Positions 46,869-55,069 of a stretch of 64,000 nt of DNA are shown piece after piece (positions within the stretch are counted from its first letter, which is position 1; each line of letters begins with the position of its first letter). The DNA lies in assembly GCF_003265355.1 (NCBI RefSeq), contig NZ_QFRW01000095.1, forward strand, positions 32,843-96,842. Direction: 5' to 3'. Under the pieces are notes generated by a model that made no database searches, was not told the DNA's origin, and saw nothing but the letters and a program-made list of their open reading frames with translations. Source of the DNA: Glycomyces dulcitolivorans (lineage in GTDB: Bacteria; Actinomycetota; Actinomycetes; Mycobacteriales; Micromonosporaceae). The translations under genes and the position numbers were made by a program.

Positions 46869-47824
46869 GCCGCCGCGTTCAAGCGGTCGCGCTGCCCGGC
46901 GTCGAGCTTCAACGCCACACCGGCGGCGGCCTCCTCCAGCTGCGCCACCGACGACACCCCCACCAGGGGGATGATCGGCGCGTCGTGGCCGGCCAGCCAC
47001 GCCAGGACCACCTGGTTGCGCGTCGCCCCCGTCTCCGAAGCCACCTCGTCCAACACCTTCAACCGGGCGTCGGTCCCGGGGTGCGCGTAGTGCTCCCCGA
47101 GCGGCTTCTTCACATACGCCCCCGACAGGAGCGACGAATACGCCAGCAGCGCGGTCCCCGGCGTGTTCGCCAGGTAGTCGAGGTCGTCCTCACTCGCGTG
47201 CACGTGCCCGCCCTCGGGCAGGCGCGTCCCGGGCCGCGGCTTGAGGTACGAGTACCGGTTCTGCATCGCCGTGTACGCCGCCGACCCCGTCCCGGCCGCG
47301 ATCCCCCTCGCCTGCTCGACGCGCCACGACGCGGCGTTCGAGGCCCCGACCATGCGGGCCTTCCCCGCTCGCACGGCGTCGTCGAACCCCGCCACCGTCT
47401 CCGCCAGCGGCGTGTCCCGGTCGTCGCGGTGCGCCCAGAACAGGTCCACCCGATCGGTCCCCAACCGCGCCAGGGACTCGTCCAGCGCCGCCCCGATCCG
47501 CTCCCGCGACAGCGGCTCGGAATGCTCCATGCCCCCGCCGAAGAACAAGGGCCGGCGCCCGGCCTTCGTCGCCAGCACCACCGCATCCCGCGTCCCGCGC
47601 GCGGCGAACCAGCGGCCCAGCAAAAGCTCGGACTGGTCCCCGGTGCCGTCCCCGTCCCAGAACATGTAGCAGTTGGCGGTGTCGACGAAGTTCCCGCCCA
47701 GCTCCAAGAACCGGTCCAGAATCTCGAAGCTCAACGCCTCGTCCTGCACCGTGCCCAAGGCCATCGCCCCCAGGCACAGCCGCGACACGCCGATGCCGTC
47801 CGGTCCCAATGCGATCCGCTCCAC
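46865..47824 (-). CDS. Aldo/keto reductase
   Basis: A 319-aa TIM-barrel NADPH-dependent carbonyl reductase. Catalytic tetrad: Asp and Tyr in FVDTANCY, Lys in ATKAG, His in FWAHRDD. Start GTG 47824 has GGAG at 7 nt. It is expressed from a MerR-type promoter (47864-47894) and divergent from the merR gene, so it is probably induced by the ligand of that regulator, perhaps a reactive carbonyl (inference). Confidence 0.93.
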   Translation of the reverse strand: MERIALGPDGIGVSRLCLGAMALGTVQDEALSFEILDRFLELGGNFVDTANCYMFWDGDGTGDQSELLLGRWFAARGTRDAVVLATKAGRRPLFFGGGMEHSEPLSRERIGAALDESLARLGTDRVDLFWAHRDDRDTPLAETVAGFDDAVRAGKARMVGASNAASWRVEQARGIAAGTGSAAYTAMQNRYSYLKPRPGTRLPEGGHVHASEDDLDYLANTPGTALLAYSSLLSGAYVKKPLGEHYAHPGTDARLKVLDEVASETGATRNQVVLAWLAGHDAPIIPLVGVSSVAQLEEAAAGVALKLDAGQRDRLNAAA

Positions 47825-47863
47825 AGCAGTCTCCGTCTCTCTCGTTCGAACTTGCTGTGGACG

Positions 47864-47894
47864 ACGCTAGGACCTGGAGTGCACTCCAGTGCAA
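47864..47894 (-). promoter_or_regulatory. MerR-type promoter with 19-bp spacer and central palindrome
   Basis: On the minus strand, -35 TTGCAC (47894-47889) and -10 TAGCGT (47869-47864) are 19 bp apart, and the spacer carries the perfect palindrome CTGGAGTGCACTCCAG (47874-47889). An over-long spacer with a centred dyad is the hallmark of promoters that MerR proteins activate by DNA distortion. Confidence 0.85.
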
Positions 47895-47953
47895 ACCCGC
47901 AGGCCAGCGCCCACCACCCACCCCCATCGAGACAGCGACTATCCTCGATCCAC

Positions 47954-48331
47954 GTGGACACCACCTCGCGGGGCGCCTACACGATCGGCGAATGCGCCCG
48001 CCGCTCCGGCTTCACCATGGACACCCTCCGCTACTACGAGCGCATCGGACTGATCGGCGACATCGCCCGCACCACCACCGGCCAGCGCCGCTTCAACGAC
48101 GAGCACCTCGAATGGCTCGGCGTCCTCAAATGCCTGCGCGACACCGGCATGCCCGTCGAGCAGATGCACCGCTTCGCCACCCTCGTCAAAGACGGCGACC
48201 ACACCATCGCCGAGCGCATCGCCCTGCTCGAAGCCCACAAGACCGCCGTCGACGCCCGCATGGCCGACCTCGTCGCCAAACGCGACTACCTGCTCGGCAA
48301 GATCGACTACTACCGCTCCGTCGCCCCGTAA
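47954..48331 (+). CDS. MerR-family transcriptional regulator
   Basis: A 125-aa activator. The N-terminal winged helix has YTIGECARRSGFTMDTLRYYERIGLI, the MerR signature, and a C-terminal coiled coil forms the dimer (LLEAHKTAVDARMADLVAKR). There is no metal-binding Cys pair, so it belongs with the small-molecule-sensing branch. GTG 47954 lies 8 nt after TATCCT (47940-47945), a leaderless layout. It probably activates the divergent aldo/keto reductase. Confidence 0.93.
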   Translation: MDTTSRGAYTIGECARRSGFTMDTLRYYERIGLIGDIARTTTGQRRFNDEHLEWLGVLKCLRDTGMPVEQMHRFATLVKDGDHTIAERIALLEAHKTAVDARMADLVAKRDYLLGKIDYYRSVAP

Positions 48332-48342
48332 CCGGGCGAGGC

Positions 48343-48843
48343 TCACTGCACCGGATCGAGGCCGATGAGGCCGCGCGCGTAGTTGACCGTCGACCGCTGA
48401 TACCTGGGCAGGTGCGGAGCCAACGCGACCAGCGCGACCGACAGGCCCTCACGGTCGCGCCCCAGCTTCGCCAGCGTCAGCGCCTCGCACATCGCCAGCG
48501 CATCGTCATAGGCGTCCGACCCGCGGGCCTTCTCGTCTGCGATCAGCTTCAGCGCCTGCTCGGGGCGGCCGGTCTCGCGCAGCGAGGACGCCATCTGGAT
48601 CGACACCCGACGCCGCCGCACCCCCGACAAGCCCGCAGCGACCGCCCGCTCGTAGTAGCCGACCGCCGTCTCGGTGAACCCGGTCGAGTCGTGCGCGCCC
48701 CCGACCTCGAACAGCGCCACCGCATCCTCCGGGCCGCGCTCGGCGGCGAGGTCCTTCATCGCCTGCACGAACTCCTCGCGGCCCATGTCGTCGAGCCGCT
48801 CCCACAGCGCCGCACAGCGCGCTTCCCATGCCTCATCAGTCAC
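48343..48843 (-). CDS. TPR-repeat protein
   Basis: A 166-aa helical protein with tetratricopeptide-like repeats (ALFEVGGAHDSTGFTETAVGYYERAVAAGL, then IQMASSLRETGRPEQALKL). It is probably a cytosolic scaffold or adaptor of unknown partner. GTG 48843 has TAGGGT 8 nt upstream (48852-48857, minus strand), suggesting leaderless expression. Its stop faces the merR gene stop. Confidence 0.85.
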   Translation of the reverse strand: MTDEAWEARCAALWERLDDMGREEFVQAMKDLAAERGPEDAVALFEVGGAHDSTGFTETAVGYYERAVAAGLSGVRRRRVSIQMASSLRETGRPEQALKLIADEKARGSDAYDDALAMCEALTLAKLGRDREGLSVALVALAPHLPRYQRSTVNYARGLIGLDPVQ

Positions 48844-48863
48844 AGACGCGAACCCTACCCGCG

Positions 48864-49613
48864 TTAATGCGGTGCGCGCAGGCCGTCCCCGAGCGCACCC
48901 AGCGCCCCCAGCAACGCCACCCGCTCCCCACCATCCAACGCCTCATAGACCGGCGCGTCGAGCCGGTTCGTCTCCGCCTCGACCGCCTCCCACACCGGCC
49001 CCGACGCCAACGCCTTCACCTGCGCCACACTCAACCCCGCCGCACCCCACGCCGCTCGGTGCGCATCCGCCCGGTGATGCCGCAGCGCCTCCAACCGCGC
49101 CACCAGCAACTGCGACCACGACGCCCCCTCCGGCTCCCACACCGGCGTCAACGCCCGAAACACCGGACCACCACTCGCCTGACCCGCCTCCAGCAACCGC
49201 CCGATCAAGGTCGCCGCGACCACAACCGCGTCCATCCCCGGCATCGTCCCGATCGGCCGGTACGACCACAACCGCTCCGCCGCCGCAGTGAACACCCGAT
49301 TAGCCTCCACCACCACCTCCCGCCCCACCGCAGTCAACGACCAAAAGCCCCCCGACCGCACCACCAGCCCCCGATCCTCCTCCGCCGCAGGGTCGAACGC
49401 GAAATACACCATCCGCGCCGCCAACGCCCCCTCCGGCACCGGATGGTCCAGCAGCGCATAGAACGCATCCACCTCCACCCCCGGCACCAGACCCCGCGAG
49501 CCGTACAACTCCCGGACCTCCGCATACGCACTGTGGCGCACCGACACATGGATCCGGTCGATCACCGGGCGAATCACCGCTTCGAACGACACAGGCGCAC
49601 TCCAGACCAACAC
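48864..49613 (-). CDS. SCO6745-like family protein
   Basis: A 249-aa helical protein similar in pattern to the actinobacterial SCO6745 family (no known function). The sequence has an N-terminal part (SVRHSAYAEVRELYGSRG) and a C-terminal HHRADAHRAAWGAAGLS segment with histidines that could bind metal, as in DinB-like folds. Start GTG 49613 is tentative. It is divergent from the MDMPI gene, with only 21 nt between start codons, so the promoters overlap the coding starts. Confidence 0.72.
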   Translation of the reverse strand: MLVWSAPVSFEAVIRPVIDRIHVSVRHSAYAEVRELYGSRGLVPGVEVDAFYALLDHPVPEGALAARMVYFAFDPAAEEDRGLVVRSGGFWSLTAVGREVVVEANRVFTAAAERLWSYRPIGTMPGMDAVVVAATLIGRLLEAGQASGGPVFRALTPVWEPEGASWSQLLVARLEALRHHRADAHRAAWGAAGLSVAQVKALASGPVWEAVEAETNRLDAPVYEALDGGERVALLGALGALGDGLRAPH

Positions 49614-49634
49614 GGCGGCATAGGATCAGACCCC

Positions 49635-50306
49635 ATGATCCCACCCGGACCCCGTACCGCGCTGGCTGCCGAGACCACCCGCCTCTCCCAGGCCCTCCAC
49701 ACCATCACCGCATGGGACACCCCCACCCGCTGCACCCCCTGGGACGCCGCCGGCCTCACCGCCCACATCACCATGACCATCGCCCGCCTCGACCACATGC
49801 TCGACGCACCTGAACCACCCGAAGCCACCGTCACCGCCGCCGGCTACTACACCCCCGACCAACGCTTCTCACCCGAAGGCAACCGCGAACGCATCGACAC
49901 CGCCACCCAAGCCGCACTCGCCGGCGGACCGGCCCTCACCGCCGACTTCGACGCCACCTGCCACCGCATCCTCACCCGCTGCGCCACCGAACCCCCAGGC
50001 CGGCGCGTCTACACCCGCTACGACGACCCCATGACCCTCGACGACTTCCTCACCACCCGCGTCCTCGAAGCCGCCGTCCACGGCATCGACCTCGCCGACG
50101 CCCTCGACCAGCCCCGCTGGACCACCCCCGAAGCCCGGCACCACCTCACCGCACTCCTCCTCGGCCCCGCACATGAGAGCGCGCTGGCCGACCTGGGCAT
50201 GGACGCGGTCGACTTCATCGCCAAGGCCACCGGCCGCGACCCGTTCGGGCCCAGTGAGAAAGCCCGAGCGGAGTCGCTCGGGCTCACCTGGCTGACGCTG
50301 GGCTAA
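49635..50306 (+). CDS. Mycothiol-dependent maleylpyruvate isomerase family protein
   Basis: A 223-aa protein with the MDMPI N-terminal helical bundle (CTPWDAAGLTAHITMTIARLDHML) and the RVLEAAVHGIDLADAL segment containing the metal-ligand His. Substrate unknown. It resembles the protein at 42154 in fold. TAGGAT (49621-49626) stands 8 nt before ATG 49635, a leaderless start. The stop overlaps the convergent HNH gene stop by 4 nt. Confidence 0.87.
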   Translation: MIPPGPRTALAAETTRLSQALHTITAWDTPTRCTPWDAAGLTAHITMTIARLDHMLDAPEPPEATVTAAGYYTPDQRFSPEGNRERIDTATQAALAGGPALTADFDATCHRILTRCATEPPGRRVYTRYDDPMTLDDFLTTRVLEAAVHGIDLADALDQPRWTTPEARHHLTALLLGPAHESALADLGMDAVDFIAKATGRDPFGPSEKARAESLGLTWLTLG

Positions 50307-51019
50307 CACGCGGAGGCGTAGTCCAGCAGCGCCGTCTGCTCGGCCTCGTCCACCGACAACGACCACTCCTTCTTGACCTCGACCCACGCCCAGATGTAGG
50401 CGCACCAGACGGTCTCGTCCTCGGGCATCCACTCGGCGGGGTCCTGGTCGGACTTGGACCGGTTCGAGGCGGCGGTGACGGCGATGAGGTGCCAGGAGTT
50501 GCCCAGCCAGTTCGCATAGGACTGGCGGTCCTCGGTGGTCCAGTCGACCGCGCCGGACCCCCACGCCTCCTTCAACGGCACGAAGTGGTCGATGTCGATG
50601 TCCCCGGAGGCGGTGACCGTGGCGGCGTCGTACATCGACACCCATTCGCCGGTCATCGCACCGTCGCAGTCGGCCTCGGTGAGGTTCCCGGACCGGTCCT
50701 GGGCGACGAGGACGTCGTCGCGGGCGTCGCACCCGTTGCCGTCCTCGTCCCTCCAGTGCGGGAACAGGTCCCGGTCGTAGCCCTCGTCGCGCTCCTCGGC
50801 CACGGCCAGCGCCTCGATGTCGGCCGTCAGCGCGACCGCATCGACGGTGACGGTGAACGGGGCGGTGTCGGAGAACTCGGTACTGACCTGCGACCCGGTG
50901 CCGTCGCCGGAGGCGGCGTCCGACGAGGCGTCGTCGATCGCATCCGACAGTTCGGAGCAGCCGGTGGCCGTGAGCAGGAGCATGGGGGACAGCAGCAGGG
51001 CGAGGCGGGAGGCGCGCAT
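50303..51019 (-). CDS. Secreted HNH-family nuclease lipoprotein
   Basis: A 238-aa lipoprotein (lipobox LTATGC) with a DUF1524/GmrSD-like HNH nuclease domain: IDIDHFVPLKEAWGSGA, then ANWLGNSWHLIAV and ASNRSKSDQDPAEWMP. The D-H-x-x-P motif with downstream Asn/Asp residues forms the metal-dependent site. Such secreted nucleases are common in actinomycetes and may scavenge extracellular DNA. AAGGA precedes the start; GTG 51022 is an alternative one codon upstream. Confidence 0.88.
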   Translation of the reverse strand: MRASRLALLLSPMLLLTATGCSELSDAIDDASSDAASGDGTGSQVSTEFSDTAPFTVTVDAVALTADIEALAVAEERDEGYDRDLFPHWRDEDGNGCDARDDVLVAQDRSGNLTEADCDGAMTGEWVSMYDAATVTASGDIDIDHFVPLKEAWGSGAVDWTTEDRQSYANWLGNSWHLIAVTAASNRSKSDQDPAEWMPEDETVWCAYIWAWVEVKKEWSLSVDEAEQTALLDYASAC

Positions 51020-51137
51020 CACATTCGTCCTTACAGGAGGGAGCGGCGGGGCGGACACGGCCAGGGTGCCCCAGCCGTCCGCAACGTAACACGATCAGGC
51101 CGGTCGAACCAGGTCCGCCTCTGCTAGATTCCCCCGA

Positions 51138-51674
51138 ATGATCGTCTGGCTCAACGGCACCTTCGGCGCCGGCAAGACCACCACCGCGCGCCTCCTCCAG
51201 CAGACCCTCCCCGCACGGGTCTTCGACGCCGAGCACATCGGATACCTCCTCAGAGGCATCATGGGGGACCTCCCGCACCGCGACTTCAAAGAGTTCCCGC
51301 CCTGGCGGGCCCTCACCGTCGAGACCGCCCGCCACGTCCTCGACCACGCCGGCGGCACCCTCGTCATCCCGCAGACCGTCCTCGAACACGACTACTGGAC
51401 CGAGCTCATGGACGGCTTCGACAAGCACGCCATTCCCGTGCGCGCCTACACCCTCCACACCGACCGCACCGCCTTCACCCGCCGCGTCACCGCCGACGCC
51501 GACGAACCGACGGCCCTCCAGTGGCGCCTGGACCACCGCGACCCCTACGAGGCCGCCCTCGGCACCTGGCTCGCCGACCGCACCACCGTCATCGACAACA
51601 CCGATGCCACCCCCGAGCAGGCCGCCGACCGGATCCGGGCCGACCTGGCACGGGGAAACGTGCCAACTCCCTGA
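51138..51674 (+). CDS. AAA-type P-loop kinase, TmrB-like
   Basis: A 178-aa nucleotide kinase-like protein. Walker A is GTFGAGKTTT near residue 7-16, an Asp-Glu pair in FDAEHIGYLL, and an Arg-rich lid (RVTADADE, QWRLDHR). It resembles TmrB/tunicamycin-resistance and small-molecule phosphotransferases. Substrate unknown. TAGATT (51125-51130) lies 7 nt before ATG 51138, so a leaderless start. It is divergent from the HNH gene. Confidence 0.87.
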   Translation: MIVWLNGTFGAGKTTTARLLQQTLPARVFDAEHIGYLLRGIMGDLPHRDFKEFPPWRALTVETARHVLDHAGGTLVIPQTVLEHDYWTELMDGFDKHAIPVRAYTLHTDRTAFTRRVTADADEPTALQWRLDHRDPYEAALGTWLADRTTVIDNTDATPEQAADRIRADLARGNVPTP

Positions 51675-51738
51675 AAACGTCACACCCGGGCGCGACGATG
51701 AGGACGACAAGCCACACGACACGGCAAAGGAGCCCGCC

Positions 51739-52878
51739 ATGGCCTACCTCGTCCTCATCGGCACCCGCAAAGGCCTCTTCACCGCCACCAGCGACGACCG
51801 CCGCCACTGGTCGGTCGACGGCCCCGCCAAACTCGACAAGGACGGCTTCACCGCCGTCGCCGAGATCTACGCCGCCGCCGCCGACCCCGCCACCGGCCGC
51901 GTCCTCATCGGCGCCTCCACCTTCTTCGGGCCCTCCATCTGGCGCTCCGACGACTACGCCCGCACCTGGAGCGAACCCGAGAACGCCCCCATGGCCTTCC
52001 CCCAGGACCTGCCCTACCGGCCCCTCGACTTCTCCGAGACCGCCGGGATCGACCAGCCCGACAGCCCCGAGACCAACACCGTCAAACGCATCTGGCAGCT
52101 CGCCTTCGGCCCCGGCCAGCGCGTGTGGGCCGGCGTCGAACCCACCAGCCTGTGGACCTCCGACGACGGCGGCCAGACGTTCACCTTCAATCAGGCCCTG
52201 TGGGACCACCCGCAGCACACCACCTGGGCCTCCGGCGCCGGCGGGCCCGCCGTCCACACCATCGTCACCCACCCCGGCGAACCGGAGAAGCTCACCGTCG
52301 CCATCTCCTCGGGCGGCATCTACCAGACCGAGGACGACGGGCACTCCTGGCACGGCATCACCAAGGGCATCACCGTCGACTACGGCCCCGACGAGGCGCC
52401 CGAGTCCGGCCAGTGCATCCACAAGGTCACCCGCGACTCCGAGGGGACCCTGTTCGTCCAGAGCCACGGCCCCGCCTACCGCGCCGGCAAAGACGGCGGC
52501 TGGACGAACATCTCCGCGACGCTCCCCTCGAACTTCGGGTTCGCCATGGTCGCCCACCCCACCGAGGCCGGCACCGTCGTCGCCTGGCCCGTCGGCGAGT
52601 CCATGGACCGCACCCCGCCCGGTGCGCGCATCGCCGCCTGGCGCACCACCGACGGCGGCGACACCTGGGCCTCCTGGTCCCACGGCCTCCCGGACGAGAA
52701 CTACTACGGGACCGTGATGCGCGACGGCGCCTGCACCGACGGCGACCAGGCCGACCCCGGCTGGTACTTCGGCACCCGCTGCGGCGACGTGTGGGCCGCC
52801 GGCGACGACGGCACCTGGCACCAGGTGACCGCCCACCTGCCCGACGTGCTGTGCGTGCGCGCCATGGTGACCCCGTGA
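51739..52878 (+). CDS. BNR/Asp-box repeat propeller protein (sialidase-like fold)
   Basis: A 379-aa beta-propeller. Four Asp-box repeats of the type S/T-x-D-x-G-x-T-W are seen: SDDYARTW, SDDGGQTF, TEDDGHSW, TTDGGDTW. No signal peptide, so cytoplasmic, and the full sialidase active site (Arg triad) is not apparent. AAAGGAG precedes ATG 51739. Its stop overlaps the ATG of a MoaD/ThiS-like gene by one base (TGATG), so the two are translationally coupled and probably work together. Function unknown. Confidence 0.85.
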   Translation: MAYLVLIGTRKGLFTATSDDRRHWSVDGPAKLDKDGFTAVAEIYAAAADPATGRVLIGASTFFGPSIWRSDDYARTWSEPENAPMAFPQDLPYRPLDFSETAGIDQPDSPETNTVKRIWQLAFGPGQRVWAGVEPTSLWTSDDGGQTFTFNQALWDHPQHTTWASGAGGPAVHTIVTHPGEPEKLTVAISSGGIYQTEDDGHSWHGITKGITVDYGPDEAPESGQCIHKVTRDSEGTLFVQSHGPAYRAGKDGGWTNISATLPSNFGFAMVAHPTEAGTVVAWPVGESMDRTPPGARIAAWRTTDGGDTWASWSHGLPDENYYGTVMRDGACTDGDQADPGWYFGTRCGDVWAAGDDGTWHQVTAHLPDVLCVRAMVTP

Positions 52879-53156
52879 TGGTCGACGTGAAGATCCCCGC
52901 CGCGCTCGCCTCCGAGTGCGGCGGCGAGCGCCACCTGGCCGTCGACCTCGCCGACGACGCCACCCTCGCCGACCTGCTCGACGCCGTCGCCGCCACCCAC
53001 CCCCGCCTCGGCCGGCGCCTGCGGGACGAATCGGGCAGGCTGCGGCGGTTCGTCAACGTCTACATCGGCGACGAGGAGTCCCGCCGCCTCCAGGGACTCG
53101 ACACCCCCTTGGGCGGCAGAGAGATCCAGATCCTCCCCTCCATCGCCGGAGGATGA
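52878..53156 (+). CDS. MoaD/ThiS-like ubiquitin-fold sulfur carrier protein
   Basis: A 92-aa beta-grasp protein of the MoaD/ThiS family. The fold-typical DATLADLLDAVAATHPRLG and NVYIGDEESRR segments are present, and the protein ends in the sulfur-carrier Gly-Gly (SIAGG). It is coupled to the propeller gene upstream by a one-base overlap. No MoaE, ThiF/MoeB or other pathway gene is nearby, so the activating enzyme and the sulfur target are elsewhere or the protein has another role. Confidence 0.88.
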   Translation: MVDVKIPAALASECGGERHLAVDLADDATLADLLDAVAATHPRLGRRLRDESGRLRRFVNVYIGDEESRRLQGLDTPLGGREIQILPSIAGG

Positions 53157-53163
53157 GACGCGA

Positions 53164-53192
53164 AAAGGGGCCGCCCGGTGGGCGGCCCCTTT
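53164..53192. terminator. Bidirectional terminator between MoaD-like and FKBP genes
   Basis: A 13-bp inverted repeat (53164-53176 with 53180-53192), 3-nt loop, with A-run on one side and T-run on the other, so both directions get a U-tract. Confidence 0.85.
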
Positions 53193-53204
53193 CACGATTT
53201 CGTG

Positions 53205-53756
53205 CTAGGACTTGCCGTTGATCGACACGACGTCGACGACGAACACGAGCGTCTCGTTCGGGCCAATGACGCCGCCGGCGCCCGAGGCGCCGTAGCCGAG
53301 GGCCGGCGGGATGACGATCAGGCGGCGGTCGCCGACCTGCGCGCCCAGGAGCCCGTCGTTCCAGCCCTGGATGACCGGGGCCGAGCCCAGCGGCGAGACC
53401 GCGAACGGCTGCGCGCCGCGGTTCCAGGACGCGTCGAACTCCTTGCCGTTCGACCAGTTGAAGCCCGCGTACTGCACCGCGACCGAGTCGCCGGCCACGG
53501 CTTCGGCGCCCGAGCCCTCGACCACGTCGTGGACGAACAGCTCACCGGGAGCGGCCGCGTCCGGGACGGTCACGACCGGGCGGGACCCCGTGTCCTCCGA
53601 CACCGACACCTCGACGCCGTCACTGATCTGCACCACGCTGATTTCCCCTTCACCTTCATTCGACGAGCCGCCGTCCTCGGCGGCACCGCATCCGGCCAGC
53701 AGCACCGCACTCGCGGCAGCCACCGGCACGACAAACCTCAACAGCCTATGCACCAC
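53205..53756 (-). CDS. FKBP-type peptidyl-prolyl isomerase lipoprotein
   Basis: A 183-aa lipoprotein (lipobox LAGC). The C-terminal FKBP domain has VQYAGFNWSNGKEFDASW, VIQGWNDGLLGAQVGDRR and LIVIPPALGYG, the drug-binding-pocket signature. It catalyses proline cis-trans isomerisation of extracytoplasmic proteins. GTG 53756 follows TAGGTT (53763-53768, minus strand) by 6 nt, a leaderless layout. Confidence 0.95.
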   Translation of the reverse strand: MVHRLLRFVVPVAAASAVLLAGCGAAEDGGSSNEGEGEISVVQISDGVEVSVSEDTGSRPVVTVPDAAAPGELFVHDVVEGSGAEAVAGDSVAVQYAGFNWSNGKEFDASWNRGAQPFAVSPLGSAPVIQGWNDGLLGAQVGDRRLIVIPPALGYGASGAGGVIGPNETLVFVVDVVSINGKS

Positions 53757-53839
53757 CGCGAGAACCTACCACCCACACCCCCCGGGCGCCGTCCTCGCCT
53801 ATCCTGGACCCCGACCCGAACGCAGGAGAGACCACGCGC

Positions 53840-54292
53840 ATGCAACCCGCCACCGACCACGTCACCGAGCTGCTGCGCGCCCTCACCGTCCAACTCCGCC
53901 TCCTCAACCACCAGGTGTCCGACCGCCTCGGCCTCCAGGACGTCGACCTCGAATGCCTCGACCTCATCGGCCGCACCGGACCCCTGACTCCCTCCGCGCT
54001 CTCGCGGGCCGCCGACCTCCACCCCGCCACCGTGACCGGAGTTTTGGACCGCCTGGAGTCGGCGGGGTGGATCCGGCGCGAGCGGGTCCCGACCGACCGG
54101 CGGGCGGTGCACCTGACGGCCGAGGACGCCCGGACCGGGGAGGTCCGGGCGCTCTACGAGCCGCTGCGCGCCTCGATCGCCGAGGTCTGCGCCGATTTCA
54201 CGCCCGAGCAGCTGGCGACGATCGGCGCGTTCCTCGACCGGATCGTCGACGCCGGCCGCCAGGCCACCGACGACCTCGCGGGCCGTCAGTAG
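53840..54292 (+). CDS. MarR-family transcriptional regulator
   Basis: A 150-aa winged-helix dimer. HTH and wing: LTPSALSRAADLHPATVTGVLDRLESAGWI and RERVPTDRRAVHL, with the typical D-R-R of the wing. No effector Cys stands out. Convergent with the SDR gene at 54286, with which it overlaps by 7 nt. Its target may be that gene, but the operator cannot be assigned. Confidence 0.92.
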   Translation: MQPATDHVTELLRALTVQLRLLNHQVSDRLGLQDVDLECLDLIGRTGPLTPSALSRAADLHPATVTGVLDRLESAGWIRRERVPTDRRAVHLTAEDARTGEVRALYEPLRASIAEVCADFTPEQLATIGAFLDRIVDAGRQATDDLAGRQ

Positions 54293-54948
54293 GCCACGGC
54301 GAGGATCTTCCCGGCCGCACCCGGATCGGTCGCGGCCTCCAGCATGGAGGCGGCGAGATCGGCCCGTGAGATCGTCCACCCGTTCCTGGGGTTCTGGCCG
54401 ACGGCGGTGCGCCAGGCGCCCTTGGCGGGCCCGTCCGTCAACCGCGGCGGGCGCACGATCGTCCAGTCGAGCCCCGAGTCGATGACGACGTCCTCCATGA
54501 GCGCCAGGTCCGCGTAGTGCTCGGCGAGCGCCCGCTTGACGATCGGCGTCAACACGCGCAGCACCAGCCCGTCGCCGGGATCGGTCCGCGGCTTGTCCGG
54601 CCGCACTGGAGTGGGGACCGTCCCGATCGGCGCGGCCGAGAGCACGACCAGGCGCCCCACCCCCGCGGCACGCATCGCCTCGATGATCGCGACCGTGCCG
54701 GTCCGGGCGACCCCGGCGTCGTGCTTCCCGGTGGCGCCGAGCGCCGAGACCACGACGTCGGCCCCCGCCACCGCAGCGGCCAGCGCGTCCGCATCGGGAG
54801 TGCTGAAGTCGATGCGGGCGTGGGGGGTCGCGGGCGGGAGTTTGCCGGGGGAGCGCACCAGCGCGGTGACGTCGTGGCCGGCGGCCAGGGCCTGGTCGAG
54901 GACGAGGCGGCCGGTCGCACCGGTGGCGGCGGCGAGGACGAGTTTCAT
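54286..54948 (-). CDS. NAD(P)H-binding SDR (NmrA/atypical SDR type)
   Basis: A 220-aa Rossmann-fold reductase of the atypical SDR group. Nucleotide motif AATGATGRLV at the N-terminus, then DVVVSALGATG, and the end-of-strand VIDSGLDWTIVRPPRLTDG. The classical Tyr-x3-Lys pair is not evident, so some members act as redox sensors rather than enzymes. ATG 54948 has GGAG 6-8 nt upstream. A dyad ATACGG-attc-CATACT-like sequence upstream (about 54972-54987) may be an operator. Confidence 0.9.
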   Translation of the reverse strand: MKLVLAAATGATGRLVLDQALAAGHDVTALVRSPGKLPPATPHARIDFSTPDADALAAAVAGADVVVSALGATGKHDAGVARTGTVAIIEAMRAAGVGRLVVLSAAPIGTVPTPVRPDKPRTDPGDGLVLRVLTPIVKRALAEHYADLALMEDVVIDSGLDWTIVRPPRLTDGPAKGAWRTAVGQNPRNGWTISRADLAASMLEAATDPGAAGKILAVAY

Positions 54949-55069
54949 GGGGTCTCCAAACCGAGAAGTCATACGGATTCCATACTATCTCGATTTCGTA
55001 GCGACTCGCCTAGGCGTGCGGTCGCCGACTACGCTTCAAAGACCACCCGATCCCATGCGAGGAGCCGCA

